DNA of 64,000 bases, taken from NCBI RefSeq assembly GCF_000497445.1, contig NZ_CM002285.1, positions 3,273,272-3,337,271 of the forward strand, read 5' to 3'. The notes under the pieces are model-generated. The model had not been told where the DNA came from, did no database searches, and was given only the letters and a program-made list of their open reading frames with translations. Position 1 is the stretch's first letter; each line of letters starts with the position of its first letter. The position numbers and the translations under genes were made by a program. The stretch is from Streptomyces roseochromogenus subsp. oscitans DS 12.976. Lineage in GTDB: Bacteria > Actinomycetota > Actinomycetes > Streptomycetales > Streptomycetaceae. This document shows, in pieces, positions 9,236 to 18,755 of the stretch.

Positions 9236-10148
9236 AGCGGATCCTCGGGTCGAGTACGGCGTACAGGAGATCGACGAGGAGGTTGGCGACGAGGAAGACA
9301 AGGACGAGGACGGTCACGAAGCCGACGACCGTCTGGGTGTTCTGGCGCAGGATGCCCTGATAGAGCTGGAAGCCCACGCCGTGGATGTTGAAGATCCGCT
9401 CGGTGACGATCGCACCGCCCATCAGCGCGCCGATGTCGGCGCCGATGAACGTGACCACGGGGATCAGCGAGTTGCGCAGCAGGTGCCGGACGATCACCCG
9501 GTGCCGGGGCAGGCCCTTGGCGACCGCCGTACGTACGTAGTCGGACCGCTTGTTCTCCGCGATGGAGGTACGGGTGAGCCGGGTGACATAGGCGAGGGAG
9601 ACGGAGGCGAGGACCAGGCCGGGCACGATCAGCTCGTCGAAACTGCCGTAGCGGACGGACGGGCTGATCCACTGCCACTTGATGCCGAGCAGCAGTTGGA
9701 GCAGCAGACCGGTGACGAAGGTGGGCACGGAGATCACCACCAGGGTGCCCAGCAGCACCCCGGTGTCGACGGGCCGGCCGCGCCTGAGGCCCGTCAGCAC
9801 GCCCAGCGTCACGCCGATGAGGATCTCGAAGAGGATGGCGACGACCGTGAGCCGGATGGTGACGGGGAACGCCGATCCCATCAGCTCGGTGACCTTCTGA
9901 CCGTTGAAGGCGGTGCCGAAGTCACCGGTGAAGAGGTTGCCCATATAGGTCGCGTACTGCTGCCAGAGCGGCTTGTCCAAGCCGAACTCCCGCTTCAGCT
10001 GGGCGGCCGTCGCCGGATCGCAGGCCCGCTCGCCGCACAGGCCGGCGATGGGGTCGCCCATCACGTTCACCATCAGGAAGATCAGCAGGGTCGACCCGAT
10101 GAACACCGGGACCATCTGGAGCAGTCGCCGCGCGACATAGCGTCCCAT
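9228..10148 (-). CDS. Peptide ABC importer permease, DppB/OppB type (opp1)
   Basis: 306 residues with the classic DppB opening MGRYVARRLLQMVPVFIGST, a periplasmic-side Cys pair (LCGERACD) and the conserved loop AKGLPRHRVIVRHLLRNSL. It ends LLYAVLDPRIRYA. It lies six bases downstream of the binding-protein gene and overlaps the next permease. It forms the translocation channel with the C-type permease. Confidence 0.93.
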   Translation of the reverse strand: MGRYVARRLLQMVPVFIGSTLLIFLMVNVMGDPIAGLCGERACDPATAAQLKREFGLDKPLWQQYATYMGNLFTGDFGTAFNGQKVTELMGSAFPVTIRLTVVAILFEILIGVTLGVLTGLRRGRPVDTGVLLGTLVVISVPTFVTGLLLQLLLGIKWQWISPSVRYGSFDELIVPGLVLASVSLAYVTRLTRTSIAENKRSDYVRTAVAKGLPRHRVIVRHLLRNSLIPVVTFIGADIGALMGGAIVTERIFNIHGVGFQLYQGILRQNTQTVVGFVTVLVLVFLVANLLVDLLYAVLDPRIRYA

Positions 10149-10154
10149 GGCCGC

Positions 10155-11774
10155 TCAGCCGACCTTGATCTCGTTGTAGACGGGGACGCTGAAGGGGTTG
10201 AGCGCGACATGGGACAGCCGGGCGGAGTAGCCGGCGCTGCCGTTCTGGTACCAGAGCGGGATGGCCGCCATGTTGTCGCGGACGACCCCCTCGGCCTGCT
10301 GGAAGAGTCGGACGGCGGCGGCCCGGTCGGTCTCGGCGTTGGCCCGGTCGACGAGCCGGTCGAACTGCTTGTTCGACCACAGGCCGTCGTTGGAGGAGGC
10401 GCCCGTGTAGTACAGCGGCTGCAGGAAGTTCTGGATCAACGGGTAGTCCATCTGCCAGCCGGCCCGGAAGGGACCGGACATCTTGTGCCCCGTGGTCTGG
10501 TTGCGGAAGTCGGCGAAGGTGCCGATCGGGTTGCCGACGCAGGCCTGGTCGTTGTCGAGCGCGTTGTTGATGGAGTTGCACACGGCATCCACCCACTGTT
10601 TGTGCGAGCCCGTGTCCGCGTTGTAGGTGATCTTGAGCCGCCCGCCGGGGATCCCGCCGCCCTCCTGGATCAGCTTCCTGGCCTCGGCGGGGTCGTAGTC
10701 ACAGGCGTGGCCGCACAGTCCGGCCTGGTAGCCGCCGGCCGCGCCGAGCACCGGGGAGGTCCAGTCGGTGGCCGGGGTGCGGGTGCCCCGGAAGATGGTC
10801 TGGGTGATCTGTTTGCGGTTGATCGCCATGGACAGACCCGTGCGGACCATGCGCGCCCCGGGGGTGTTCCACTTCGGGTCGTAATACGGGAAGGCCAGGG
10901 TCTGCAGGATGCCGGCCGGGGTGTTGATGTAGCGGCCGTTCAGGTCGGTGTGGACGTTCTTGAGCTGGGTGGCGGGCACGTCGTCGACGAGGTCGAGGTT
11001 GCCGGCCAGCACATCGGTGTAGGCGGTGTTGTTGTCGGTGTACACCAGCAGGGTCACGCCGGCGTTCCGGGCCGGGTCGGGGCCGGGGTAGGCGTCCCAC
11101 TTCTTCAGGGACATGGCGGAGCCCTTGGTGTACGACGCGATCTGGTAGGGCCCGTTGCCGATCGGCTTGTTCACCCAGGCGGCGTGGTCGGCGTAGAAGG
11201 CGCGCGGGAGGGGTGCGTAGGCGGCGTAGCCGAGGGTGTCGGGGAAGCTGGAGAACTTCTGGTTGAGCCGGACGGTGAACGTCCTGGGGCCGGTGACCTT
11301 GAGCCCGGACAGGGTGCCGGCGGTCTGCGGGCCGCTGTCGGGGTGGACCTTGTCGTAGCCCTCGATGTAGCCGAAGAAGTACGCGTTCTTCTGGTTGTGC
11401 TTCAGACTGGCCCCGTAGTTCCAGGCGTCCACGAAGGAGCGGGCGGTCACCTTCTCGCCGTTGGAGAAGGTCCAGCCGCCCTTCAGCTTGATGGTGAAGT
11501 TCCGCGAGTCCGGGGTGTCGATGCGCTCGGCGAGCATGTTCCGGGCCTTGCCGGTCCTCGGGTCGTACTTCTTCAGGCCCCGGAAGACCATGTCGAGGAC
11601 CTTGCCGCCCTGGACCTCATTGGTGTTGGCGGGCTCCAGCGGGTTCTGCGGATCGCCCCAGGAGGAGGTCAGCACCCCGGCCCCGCCGAAGCCCTGACCG
11701 CCCCCGCAGGCGGTGGCCAGCAGCCCAGCGGCGATCACGCAGGCGGCCCATCGGGCGTGCGCGCGTCCCCGCAT
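10155..11774 (-). CDS. Peptide-binding lipoprotein, SBP family 5 (opp1)
   Basis: 539 residues. A lipoprotein signal peptide (basic n-region RGRAHARW, hydrophobic core, lipobox LATAC) is followed by a family-5 solute-binding fold. Recognisable parts are NFTIKLKGGWTFSNGEKVTARSF (given only in part here), GNGPYQI and TGLSMAINRKQI. ATG 11774 was chosen because it has GAGGAGG immediately upstream and begins the signal peptide; the frame extends 22 codons further without such support. It is the first gene of opp1 and sets its substrate range, probably short peptides. It is divergent from bldKA across a 490-base gap. Confidence 0.92.
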   Translation of the reverse strand: MRGRAHARWAACVIAAGLLATACGGGQGFGGAGVLTSSWGDPQNPLEPANTNEVQGGKVLDMVFRGLKKYDPRTGKARNMLAERIDTPDSRNFTIKLKGGWTFSNGEKVTARSFVDAWNYGASLKHNQKNAYFFGYIEGYDKVHPDSGPQTAGTLSGLKVTGPRTFTVRLNQKFSSFPDTLGYAAYAPLPRAFYADHAAWVNKPIGNGPYQIASYTKGSAMSLKKWDAYPGPDPARNAGVTLLVYTDNNTAYTDVLAGNLDLVDDVPATQLKNVHTDLNGRYINTPAGILQTLAFPYYDPKWNTPGARMVRTGLSMAINRKQITQTIFRGTRTPATDWTSPVLGAAGGYQAGLCGHACDYDPAEARKLIQEGGGIPGGRLKITYNADTGSHKQWVDAVCNSINNALDNDQACVGNPIGTFADFRNQTTGHKMSGPFRAGWQMDYPLIQNFLQPLYYTGASSNDGLWSNKQFDRLVDRANAETDRAAAVRLFQQAEGVVRDNMAAIPLWYQNGSAGYSARLSHVALNPFSVPVYNEIKVG

Positions 11775-12264
11775 GGCTGCCTCCTCCGCGATCACAGAAC
11801 CGATACCGGTCAATATCGACTCATGTGCCGCGTATTGCATGCCCGCCGACCGATTGAGCGGCCTTTAGAGGGACACGTCATCCGAATGCAGGCATCCGGC
11901 CGAGGCGAAGGCGGACGGCCGGGCGGGGGTCACTCAGACGATCTTCCGCGTGCCGCGCAACAGATCTTCGTGTAACGATGCCGAAACGTTGGATTGCGAC
12001 GTGCCGATGTACGCATTTCGGCATACCACCGTCCGCATATCGAACTCATTGCCCGATTGGTCCAGTTGGTCCAATGTGAAGCACGGATTGATTACAGCGC
12101 GCTACCCGCGTAGCTACGGAACAGTCAACGCCGAGTAAAGAAGGTAAATAGGCAACCAAGGGGACCGAGAATTTATTGACCTTGAATGAATTGCGTTGAA
12201 AAAGTCCGGCGTAGCCCGTAGGGGAGCGCCCTGCGGAGCCTTGACCCACAAGGCACGGAGCATC
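11775..12264. promoter_or_regulatory. Divergent intergenic region between opp1 and bldK
   Basis: 490 bases without a credible gene, clearly richer in A+T than its surroundings between about 11,960 and 12,200. It must hold the promoters of both peptide-import operons. A TTGACC hexamer at 12176-12181 is a possible -35 box for bldKA, but no convincing -10 follows at 16-18 bases. A short direct repeat (TTGGTCCAGTTGGTCCA) lies near 12058-12074. No terminator or tRNA is visible. Confidence 0.5.
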
Positions 12265-13296
12265 ATGACCACCCCCGCATCCCCTTCCCCGGCCGCCGCA
12301 CTCGAGGTGACCGACGAAGACAGCGCCGCATCGGCGAAGCCCGGCACCCCCAAGGGCACCGAGAGCCGCTCTCCGGGACGGCTGGCCTGGACCCGCTTCA
12401 AGCGGGACCGGACGGGCGTCATTTCCGGCTTTGTGGTGATCTTCTTCTTCGTCATCGGCATCTTTGCGCCGCTCATTGCCAAGGTGTACGGGAAGGATCC
12501 GTACACCACGTACGGCCAGAACGACCCCACCCTGCTGAACGACTTCGGCTTCCCGGCGAAGCCCAACGGGGGCATTGGCGGCGACTTCTGGTTCGGCATC
12601 GACCCCCAGCTCGGCCGGGACGTCTTCACGTTCCTGCTCTACGGCATCCGAAACTCGCTGCTGATCGCGACGGCGACGACCCTGCTGGTGGCATTCTTCG
12701 GTGTGGTCATCGGCATCACCGCCGGCTACCTCGGCGGCAGGACGGACTACTTCGTCGGCCGGATCATCGACATCCTGCTGGCCTTCCCGCAGATGCTGTT
12801 CTTCATCGGCTTCTTCCCGGTGCTGCTCACCATCCTGGTCGCGCCCGACGAGGCGACCCCGGTCTGGCTCACCGTCACGTCACTGATCCTCATCATGACA
12901 GTGTTCGGCTGGGCGCCCATCGCCCGACTGCTGCGCGGTGAGGTACTCGCCCTGCGCGAGCGGGAGTTCGTCGAGGCCTCCAAGGTCACCGGCGCGTCAC
13001 CGGCCCGGATCATCTTCAAGGAGCTGCTGCCCAACCTGTGGACCCCGATCCTCATCCAGGCCACCCTGGCGCTGCCCATGTACGTGACGACCGAGGCCGG
13101 TCTGGCCTTCGTGGGCGTCGGCCTCTCCGACCCCACCCCCGACTGGGGCGTCATGGTCCAGAACGCCTCGAAGTACTACCAGGACGACATCACGTACATG
13201 CTCTTCCCGGGCCTGTCGATGGTGATCTTCGTGATCGCCTTCAACCTCCTCGGCGACTCGGTGCGTGACGCGCTGGACCCCAAGGCCGGGCGCTGA
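12265..13296 (+). CDS. bldKA: BldKA-type peptide importer permease (OppC type)
   Basis: 343 residues with a polar 40-residue N-terminus, first membrane segment GVISGFVVIFFFVIGIFAPL, the OppC_N region and the loop KVTGASPARIIFKELLPN. It ends GDSVRDALDPKAGR. ATG 12265 follows GGAG at a suitable distance. In S. coelicolor the bldK operon is known to have the order permease, binding protein, permease, ATPase, ATPase, exactly as here, and to import an extracellular signal needed for aerial mycelium formation. The identity of this copy as bldK rests on gene order and sequence memory. Confidence 0.85.
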   Translation: MTTPASPSPAAALEVTDEDSAASAKPGTPKGTESRSPGRLAWTRFKRDRTGVISGFVVIFFFVIGIFAPLIAKVYGKDPYTTYGQNDPTLLNDFGFPAKPNGGIGGDFWFGIDPQLGRDVFTFLLYGIRNSLLIATATTLLVAFFGVVIGITAGYLGGRTDYFVGRIIDILLAFPQMLFFIGFFPVLLTILVAPDEATPVWLTVTSLILIMTVFGWAPIARLLRGEVLALREREFVEASKVTGASPARIIFKELLPNLWTPILIQATLALPMYVTTEAGLAFVGVGLSDPTPDWGVMVQNASKYYQDDITYMLFPGLSMVIFVIAFNLLGDSVRDALDPKAGR

Positions 13297-13376
13297 CCCT
13301 CCCGTTCCACCTTCCGGCCCGGGCGACGGGGCCCGCCGGAGCAGCCCGTATCTCTCCTCGACAAGAGCAGGAAGCC

Positions 13377-15164
13377 ATGTCCCTTTCCCGCAGAAACTTC
13401 GTCATCGCCACGTCGGTCGCGGCCGGCGGCTCCATGGTCCTCTCCGCGTGCAGCAGCGGCGGAGGTGGCGGGAACAGCGGCAACTCCTCCCACGCCGGCA
13501 CGGACAAATACACCGGTTCTGTGGTCGTCGGCACCAAGGAGGACTCGACCGGTCCCGCCCCCGAGATCCCGGGTGCGCGCAAGGGCGGCAACATCATCGG
13601 CCTCAGCAAGGACGACTTCTCCCACCTGGACCCGCAGCGGATCTACTTCGCGTGGAACTCCACCATCGCGAACCTCTACGTCCGTACCCTGACCGGCTAC
13701 AAGATCGCCTCCGACGGCTCCATGAAGCTGGTGGGTGACCTCGCGACCGACGCCGGCACCGTGTCCGACGGCGGCAAGACCTGGACCTTCACCCTGAAGG
13801 ACGGTCTGAAGTGGGATGACGGCAGTGAGCTGACCGTCGAGGACGTCCGCCACGGCATCGAGCGCGGCTTCGCCAGCTTCACCACCGAGGGTGCGCAGTA
13901 CGTCCAGACCGCGCTCGTCGGCTCCACCGACTTCCGGTCCAAGTACAAGGGCCCGTTCAGCGGCCAGCACCTGGACTCCATCGTCACCGACGACAAGACG
14001 AAGACCATCACGCTGAAGCTGAAGGTCCAGCGTCCGGACCTCAACTTCACGCTGGCGATGCACTCCTACGGCGCCGTTCCGGTCAGCCACGACACCAAGG
14101 ACAAGTACGACAAGGACCCGGTCTCCGCCGGCCCGTACAAGATCGCCCAGCACTCCGTCGACAAGTCCCTGAAGCTGGTGCGCAACCCTCACTGGGACCC
14201 GGCGACGGACGCGATCCGCAACGCCTACCCGGACAGCTTCACCTTCCAGTTCGGCTACGAGGCCCTGGCGGCCACCGACCGGCTGATCGCGGAGAGCGGC
14301 GACGACCAGTACGCGGTCATGGCTTACAGCGGTGTCCCGGCCGAGCGTATGCAGAAGGTCCTCGGTGACCCCCAGCTGAAGGCGCGGACCATCAACGGCC
14401 TGCTCACCGGCCTGTACTACTACGCCATCAACTGCAAGCGGATCACCGACCCGAAGGTGCGTCAGGCCCTCAACTACGCCTGGCCGCTGGAGCAGATCCG
14501 CCGCATCTACGGCGGTCCGTCCGCCGGTGACTACGCGACCTCCGTCATCAGCCCCGACATCCTCGGCTACGAGCACCAGGACGTCTACGGCAAGCTGAAG
14601 AAGCCGCAGGGCGACCCGGAGAAGGCCAAGGCGCTGCTGAAGGAGGCCGGCAAGGTCGGTCAGAAGATCGTCTACACCTACCCCAAGGGCGGCAACGACG
14701 CCTACGAGAAGACCGCGGTCGTCATCACCAACGCCCTGAAGGCGGCGGGCTTCGACCCGGTCGTCAAGCCGGTGGACTCCACCAGCTACTACGACCAGGC
14801 CCAGCAGATCAACAACAGCTTCGACGTGATGTGGTTCGGCTGGTCCCCGGACTGGCCGACCGGTTACACCGTCATGCAGCCGCTGTTCGACGGCGCCACC
14901 ATCGCCAACGGCTCCAACAACGTCTCGCAGCTGAATGTCGGCTGGGTCAACGACGCGATCAAGAAGAACGCGGTCATCGCCGACCCGAAGAAGGCCGGCG
15001 AGGCCTGGGAGGCGCTGGACAAGAAGATCATGACGGAGCTGGCGCCGATCATCCCCGAAACCTTCCAGCGCCGGTTCTACCTGCACGGCTCGAAGGTCGG
15101 CGGTGCGCTGTTCGACCCGCAGTTCTCGGCGTTCATCATGTACAAGCTGTACGTGAAGGCCTGA
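13377..15164 (+). CDS. bldKB: BldKB-type peptide-binding lipoprotein
   Basis: 595 residues. The N-terminus combines a twin-arginine motif (SRRNFV) with a lipobox (LSAC, Cys25), so it is probably a Tat-exported lipoprotein. A Gly/Ser linker follows, then a family-5 binding protein with FSHLDPQRIY, LTGYKIASDG and VSAGPYKI. It is the substrate-capturing subunit of BldK and so decides which developmental or nutrient peptide is taken up. It shares an unusual opening (DSTGPAPEIPGA) with the opp2 binding protein (DSTGPAADVPGA), which marks the two as paralogues. Confidence 0.87.
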   Translation: MSLSRRNFVIATSVAAGGSMVLSACSSGGGGGNSGNSSHAGTDKYTGSVVVGTKEDSTGPAPEIPGARKGGNIIGLSKDDFSHLDPQRIYFAWNSTIANLYVRTLTGYKIASDGSMKLVGDLATDAGTVSDGGKTWTFTLKDGLKWDDGSELTVEDVRHGIERGFASFTTEGAQYVQTALVGSTDFRSKYKGPFSGQHLDSIVTDDKTKTITLKLKVQRPDLNFTLAMHSYGAVPVSHDTKDKYDKDPVSAGPYKIAQHSVDKSLKLVRNPHWDPATDAIRNAYPDSFTFQFGYEALAATDRLIAESGDDQYAVMAYSGVPAERMQKVLGDPQLKARTINGLLTGLYYYAINCKRITDPKVRQALNYAWPLEQIRRIYGGPSAGDYATSVISPDILGYEHQDVYGKLKKPQGDPEKAKALLKEAGKVGQKIVYTYPKGGNDAYEKTAVVITNALKAAGFDPVVKPVDSTSYYDQAQQINNSFDVMWFGWSPDWPTGYTVMQPLFDGATIANGSNNVSQLNVGWVNDAIKKNAVIADPKKAGEAWEALDKKIMTELAPIIPETFQRRFYLHGSKVGGALFDPQFSAFIMYKLYVKA

Positions 15165-15261
15165 CGCCCAAGCCAGTCCAGGGGCGGGGGCACCGCTCAC
15201 CGGTGCCCCCGCCCACTCCCCTCCGCCCCCACCACGGCGTCGCCCAGGGAATCCCATCGCC

Positions 15262-16245
15262 ATGTTCCGCTTCCTCGTCCGCCGGACAATCGGCGCAGCG
15301 GTGATCCTGCTGATCATCAGTGCCATCACCTTCTTCCTCTTCTACGTCGCTCCGCGTGACCCAGCCCGGGTCGCCTGCGGCAAGGTCTGCACGCCTCAGA
15401 CTCTGGCGCTGGTCAAGCACAACCTGGGGATCGACGATCCGCTGCCGGTGCAGTACTGGCACTGGCTCGAAGGCGTCTTCGCGGGCCGCGACTACGCGTC
15501 GTTCGGGCACTGCAACGCGCCCTGCCTCGGCTACTCGTTCATCAACCGTGAGCCGGTCACGGGCATCATCCTGGACCGCTTCCCGACCACGATCTCCCTG
15601 GCTCTGGGCAGCGCGGTCGTCTTCTTCGTCTTCGGTGTCGGCACCGGCATGATCGCCGCCGTCAAGCAGGGCAAGGCGCTGGACAAGATCGCCTCCTCGG
15701 CCTCGCTGATCGGTTCGTCGCTGCAGATCTACATCGTCGGCATCGTCGCGATGTTCTACCTCTCCGACGAGTGGGGCATCCTGCCCCGCCCGAACGACAA
15801 CTCCGGTTTCACAGACAATCCCGGAGCCTGGTTCGGAGGCTTTCTGCTGCCGTGGTTCGTGCTGGCGATCATCTTCACCGCCAACTACACCCGTATGACC
15901 CGCTCCCAGCTGGTCGAGACGCTGAGCGAGGACTACGTCCGCACCGCCCGCGCCAAGGGCCTCGCTTCGCGCACCGTGTTCTTCCGGTTCGCCTGGCGCG
16001 GCGCGATGGGCCCGATCGTGACGATCCTCGGCCTGGACCTCGGCACGCTGCTCGGCGGCGCGGTCATCACAGAGGCGACGTTCGGCCTGCACGGCCTTGG
16101 CGCCGTCTCGGTGAAGGCCGTCAAGGACAACGACCTGCCGATGCTGCTCGGTGTGACGCTGGTGGCCGCCGCCGCGATCGTCGTGTTCAACATCGTCGTC
16201 GACGCCGTCTACGCCCTCATCGACCCGCGCGTCCGCCTCGCCTAA
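15262..16245 (+). CDS. bldKC: BldKC-type peptide importer permease (OppB type)
   Basis: 327 residues starting MFRFLVRRTIGAAVILLIIS, with a Cys pair in the first external loop (VACGKVC) and a second Cys pair (GHCNAPCLGY) shared with the opp2 counterpart. The cytoplasmic loop reads AKGLASRTVFFRFAWRG and the end is YALIDPRVRLA. It forms the channel with BldKA. The ATPase gene begins 11 bases after its stop with GGAGA as ribosome site. Confidence 0.88.
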   Translation: MFRFLVRRTIGAAVILLIISAITFFLFYVAPRDPARVACGKVCTPQTLALVKHNLGIDDPLPVQYWHWLEGVFAGRDYASFGHCNAPCLGYSFINREPVTGIILDRFPTTISLALGSAVVFFVFGVGTGMIAAVKQGKALDKIASSASLIGSSLQIYIVGIVAMFYLSDEWGILPRPNDNSGFTDNPGAWFGGFLLPWFVLAIIFTANYTRMTRSQLVETLSEDYVRTARAKGLASRTVFFRFAWRGAMGPIVTILGLDLGTLLGGAVITEATFGLHGLGAVSVKAVKDNDLPMLLGVTLVAAAAIVVFNIVVDAVYALIDPRVRLA

Positions 16246-16256
16246 GGAGAGACAAG

Positions 16257-17282
16257 ATGAGCACCCCCTTCCTCTCCGTCAGCGACCTGCGCGTCCACTT
16301 CTCCACCGAGGACGGCATCGTCAAGGCCGTCGACGGGCTCTCCTTCGACCTGGAGAAGGGCAAGACGCTCGGCATCGTCGGCGAGTCCGGATCCGGCAAG
16401 TCGGTGACCAACCTCGCGATCCTGGGCCTGCACAACCGTGAGCGCACCACCCTGGACGGCGAGATCCTGCTCGACGGCCAGGAGCTGCTGACCGCGTCCG
16501 AACGGACGCTGGAGAAGCTGCGCGGCAACAAGATGTCGATGATCTTCCAGGACGCGCTGGCCTCCCTGTCGCCGTACCACAAGGTCGGCGTCCAGATCGC
16601 CGAGACGTACCGCAAGCACACCGGCTGCTCCAAGAAGGAAGCCCGGGCCCGCGCGATCGAGATGCTGCGCCGCGTCGGCATCCCTCAGCCCGACACCCGG
16701 GTGGACGACTACCCGCACCAGTTCTCCGGCGGTATGCGCCAGCGCGCGATGATCGCCATGGCGCTGGTCTGCGACCCCGAGCTGCTGATCGCCGACGAGC
16801 CGACCACGGCCCTCGACGTGACGGTCCAAGCCCAGATCATGGACCTCCTGAAGGACCTCCAGCAGGAGTTCGGCACCGCCATCATCTTCATCACGCACGA
16901 CCTCGGCGTCATCGCCGACATCGCGGACGACGTCCTGGTGATGTACGGCGGCCGGTGCGTGGAGCGCGGCACCAAGAAGCAGGTGCTGAGCACCCCGGAC
17001 CACCCCTACACACTGGGCCTGCTGAACTCCATGCCCAGCCTGGACGGCCCGGTCGACGTGCCGCTCTCCCCCATCCCCGGCTCCCCGCCCTCCCTCCTCA
17101 ACCCGCCGTCCGGCTGCCGCTTCCACCCGCGCTGCTCCTTCGCCGAGAAGGTCGCCGACGGACTGTGCTCGGCCGAGCGCCCGGCGCTGGAGGTGGCCGA
17201 GGGCCGAGGCTCTGCCTGCCACCTCACCCCCGACCAGAAGCGGGAACTCTTCGCCGACATCGCCGGAACCCGGCACAACTGA
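16257..17282 (+). CDS. bldKD: BldKD-type peptide importer ATPase (OppD type)
   Basis: 341 residues: Walker A GESGSGKS, signature SGGMRQRAM, Walker B LLIADEP, H-loop THDLG, and a C-terminal Cys motif CRFHPRCSF typical of Opp ATPases. ATG 16257 was chosen because of TAAGGAGAG just upstream and because the family begins there. It works as a heterodimer with BldKE. Confidence 0.9.
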   Translation: MSTPFLSVSDLRVHFSTEDGIVKAVDGLSFDLEKGKTLGIVGESGSGKSVTNLAILGLHNRERTTLDGEILLDGQELLTASERTLEKLRGNKMSMIFQDALASLSPYHKVGVQIAETYRKHTGCSKKEARARAIEMLRRVGIPQPDTRVDDYPHQFSGGMRQRAMIAMALVCDPELLIADEPTTALDVTVQAQIMDLLKDLQQEFGTAIIFITHDLGVIADIADDVLVMYGGRCVERGTKKQVLSTPDHPYTLGLLNSMPSLDGPVDVPLSPIPGSPPSLLNPPSGCRFHPRCSFAEKVADGLCSAERPALEVAEGRGSACHLTPDQKRELFADIAGTRHN

Positions 17283-17308
17283 CGGACACCAGACGGGACT
17301 TCACGACC

Positions 17309-18352
17309 ATGAGCAACACGAACCCCCTCCTGGACGTCTCCGGGCTCACGAAGCACTTCCCGATCAAGGGCGGCTTCCCGATCCGCCGGACGGTCGGCGC
17401 GGTGCAGGCGGTGGACGGCCTGGACTTCCAGGTCGCCGAGGGCGAGAGCCTGGGCCTCGTAGGCGAGTCGGGCTGCGGCAAGTCCACCACGGGCCGCCTG
17501 ATCACCCGCCTCCTGGAGCCTACCGGCGGCAAGATCACCTACCGCGGCCAGGACATCACGCACGCGGACCGCAAGCAGCTGGCGCCGATCCGCTCCGAGA
17601 TCCAGATGATCTTCCAGGACCCGTACGCCTCGCTGAACCCGCGGCAGACGGTAGGCAAGATCATCTCGGGCCCGATGGAGATCAACGGGATCGAACCGGC
17701 CGGCGGCCGCGAGAAGCGAGTCCGCGAGCTCCTGGAGATCGTCGGCCTGAACCCGGAGCACTTCAACCGCTTCCCGCACGAGTTCTCCGGCGGCCAGCGC
17801 CAACGCATCGGCGTGGCAAGGGCGTTGGCCCTGGAACCGAAGCTGATCGTGGCGGACGAACCGGTCTCCGCGCTCGACGTCTCGATCCAGGCCCAGGTCG
17901 TGAACCTCCTCCAGAAGGTCCAGCAGGAACTCGGCATCGCGTTCGTCTTCATCGCCCACGACCTGGCGATCGTCCGCCACTTCTCGCAGCGCGTGGCCGT
18001 GATGTACCTGGGCAAGATAGTGGAGATCGCCGACCGCGAGGACCTGTACGACAACCCGCGCCACCCCTACACCCGGGCCCTGCTCTCCGCCGTGCCCGAG
18101 GCGACGGTGGACGCGGAGCCGCGCGAGCGCATCCGCCTGGTCGGCGACGTCCCGTCCCCGATCAACCCGCCCTCCGGCTGCCGCTTCCGCACCCGCTGCT
18201 GGAAGGCCACGGAGAAGTGCGCGACGGAGGCACCGCCGCTGGTCCAGGTGGAGGGCAACAAGCCCGGCCACCTCACGGCGTGCCACTACCCCGAGACGGC
18301 GGACGCGGTCCCGTCCCCCCGCCTCGCCAAGGACCCCGAGGCAGCGGCCTGA
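17309..18352 (+). CDS. bldKE: BldKE-type peptide importer ATPase (OppF type)
   Basis: 347 residues with [25 protein letters not shown] and the Cys motif [14 protein letters not shown]. Long stretches, including the whole region around the signature and Walker B, are almost identical to the opp2 OppF-type ATPase at 22879-24000. This indicates recent duplication or gene conversion. It is the last gene of bldK and is followed by a strong hairpin. Confidence 0.9.
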   Translation: MSNTNPLLDVSGLTKHFPIKGGFPIRRTVGAVQAVDGLDFQVAEGESLGLVGESGCGKSTTGRLITRLLEPTGGKITYRGQDITHADRKQLAPIRSEIQMIFQDPYASLNPRQTVGKIISGPMEINGIEPAGGREKRVRELLEIVGLNPEHFNRFPHEFSGGQRQRIGVARALALEPKLIVADEPVSALDVSIQAQVVNLLQKVQQELGIAFVFIAHDLAIVRHFSQRVAVMYLGKIVEIADREDLYDNPRHPYTRALLSAVPEATVDAEPRERIRLVGDVPSPINPPSGCRFRTRCWKATEKCATEAPPLVQVEGNKPGHLTACHYPETADAVPSPRLAKDPEAAA

Positions 18353-18438
18353 CACACCCCTTTTCCGTCAGCCGCCCCTCGCGGAACGGACTTTCACCGG
18401 CCCATTGACCCGAGCCCTGATCGTCCGCTTCCAGGGAA

Positions 18439-18472
18439 CGAAGGCCCGCGTCTTCCCGGACGCGGGCCTTCG
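18439..18472. terminator. Bidirectional hairpin terminator after bldK
   Basis: A perfect 14-base-pair stem (CGAAGGCCCGCGTC pairing with GACGCGGGCCTTCG) with a six-base loop TTCCCG. It lies 86 bases after the bldKE stop and 24 bases from the end of the convergent small gene, so it can serve both strands. There is no U-tract, which is common for Streptomyces terminators. Confidence 0.8.
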
Positions 18473-18495
18473 GCACACTCAAGGGACGGGGCTGC

Positions 18496-18753
18496 TCACT
18501 CCGTGCCGAACAACTCCGCCGGGTCTGTGGCGTGTACGGCGCGCTGGGCCCAGACCTCCAGCTGGCCGAGGTCCGTACAGGCGGTAACTCGCTCGCGGGT
18601 CCCATCTGCCACCGGGATTCCCCGCCATTCCAGGATGCGCGGGATCATCTCCCTACGAACCTCGATACGGCCCTCTTCCCTGCCTTGTTCCCTGCCTTCC
18701 GCGCGCACCTGCTCCGCCAGGGGGTGTCGCCAGAAGTACTGGATCGCCATCAT
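18496..18753 (-). pseudogene. C-terminal partial copy of the neighbouring Rpn-like nuclease gene
   Basis: 85 codons from ATG 18753, starting two bases after the stop of the full-length gene upstream. The protein (AIQYFWRHPLAEQVRAEGRE... to HATDPAELFGTE) matches the last ~110 residues of that gene almost throughout, with a shorter glutamate/glycine/arginine repeat. It lacks the whole nuclease domain. This is a tandem duplication of the 3' end of the gene. It may still be translated, since the ATG follows the stop so closely, but I see no independent ribosome site. Confidence 0.75.
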
Positions 18754-18755
18754 CG

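Noticed and set aside
11950..12138. A 62-codon open frame upstream of bldKA
   Set aside because: It has no ribosome site and no recognisable domain, and it sits in the AT-rich promoter region.
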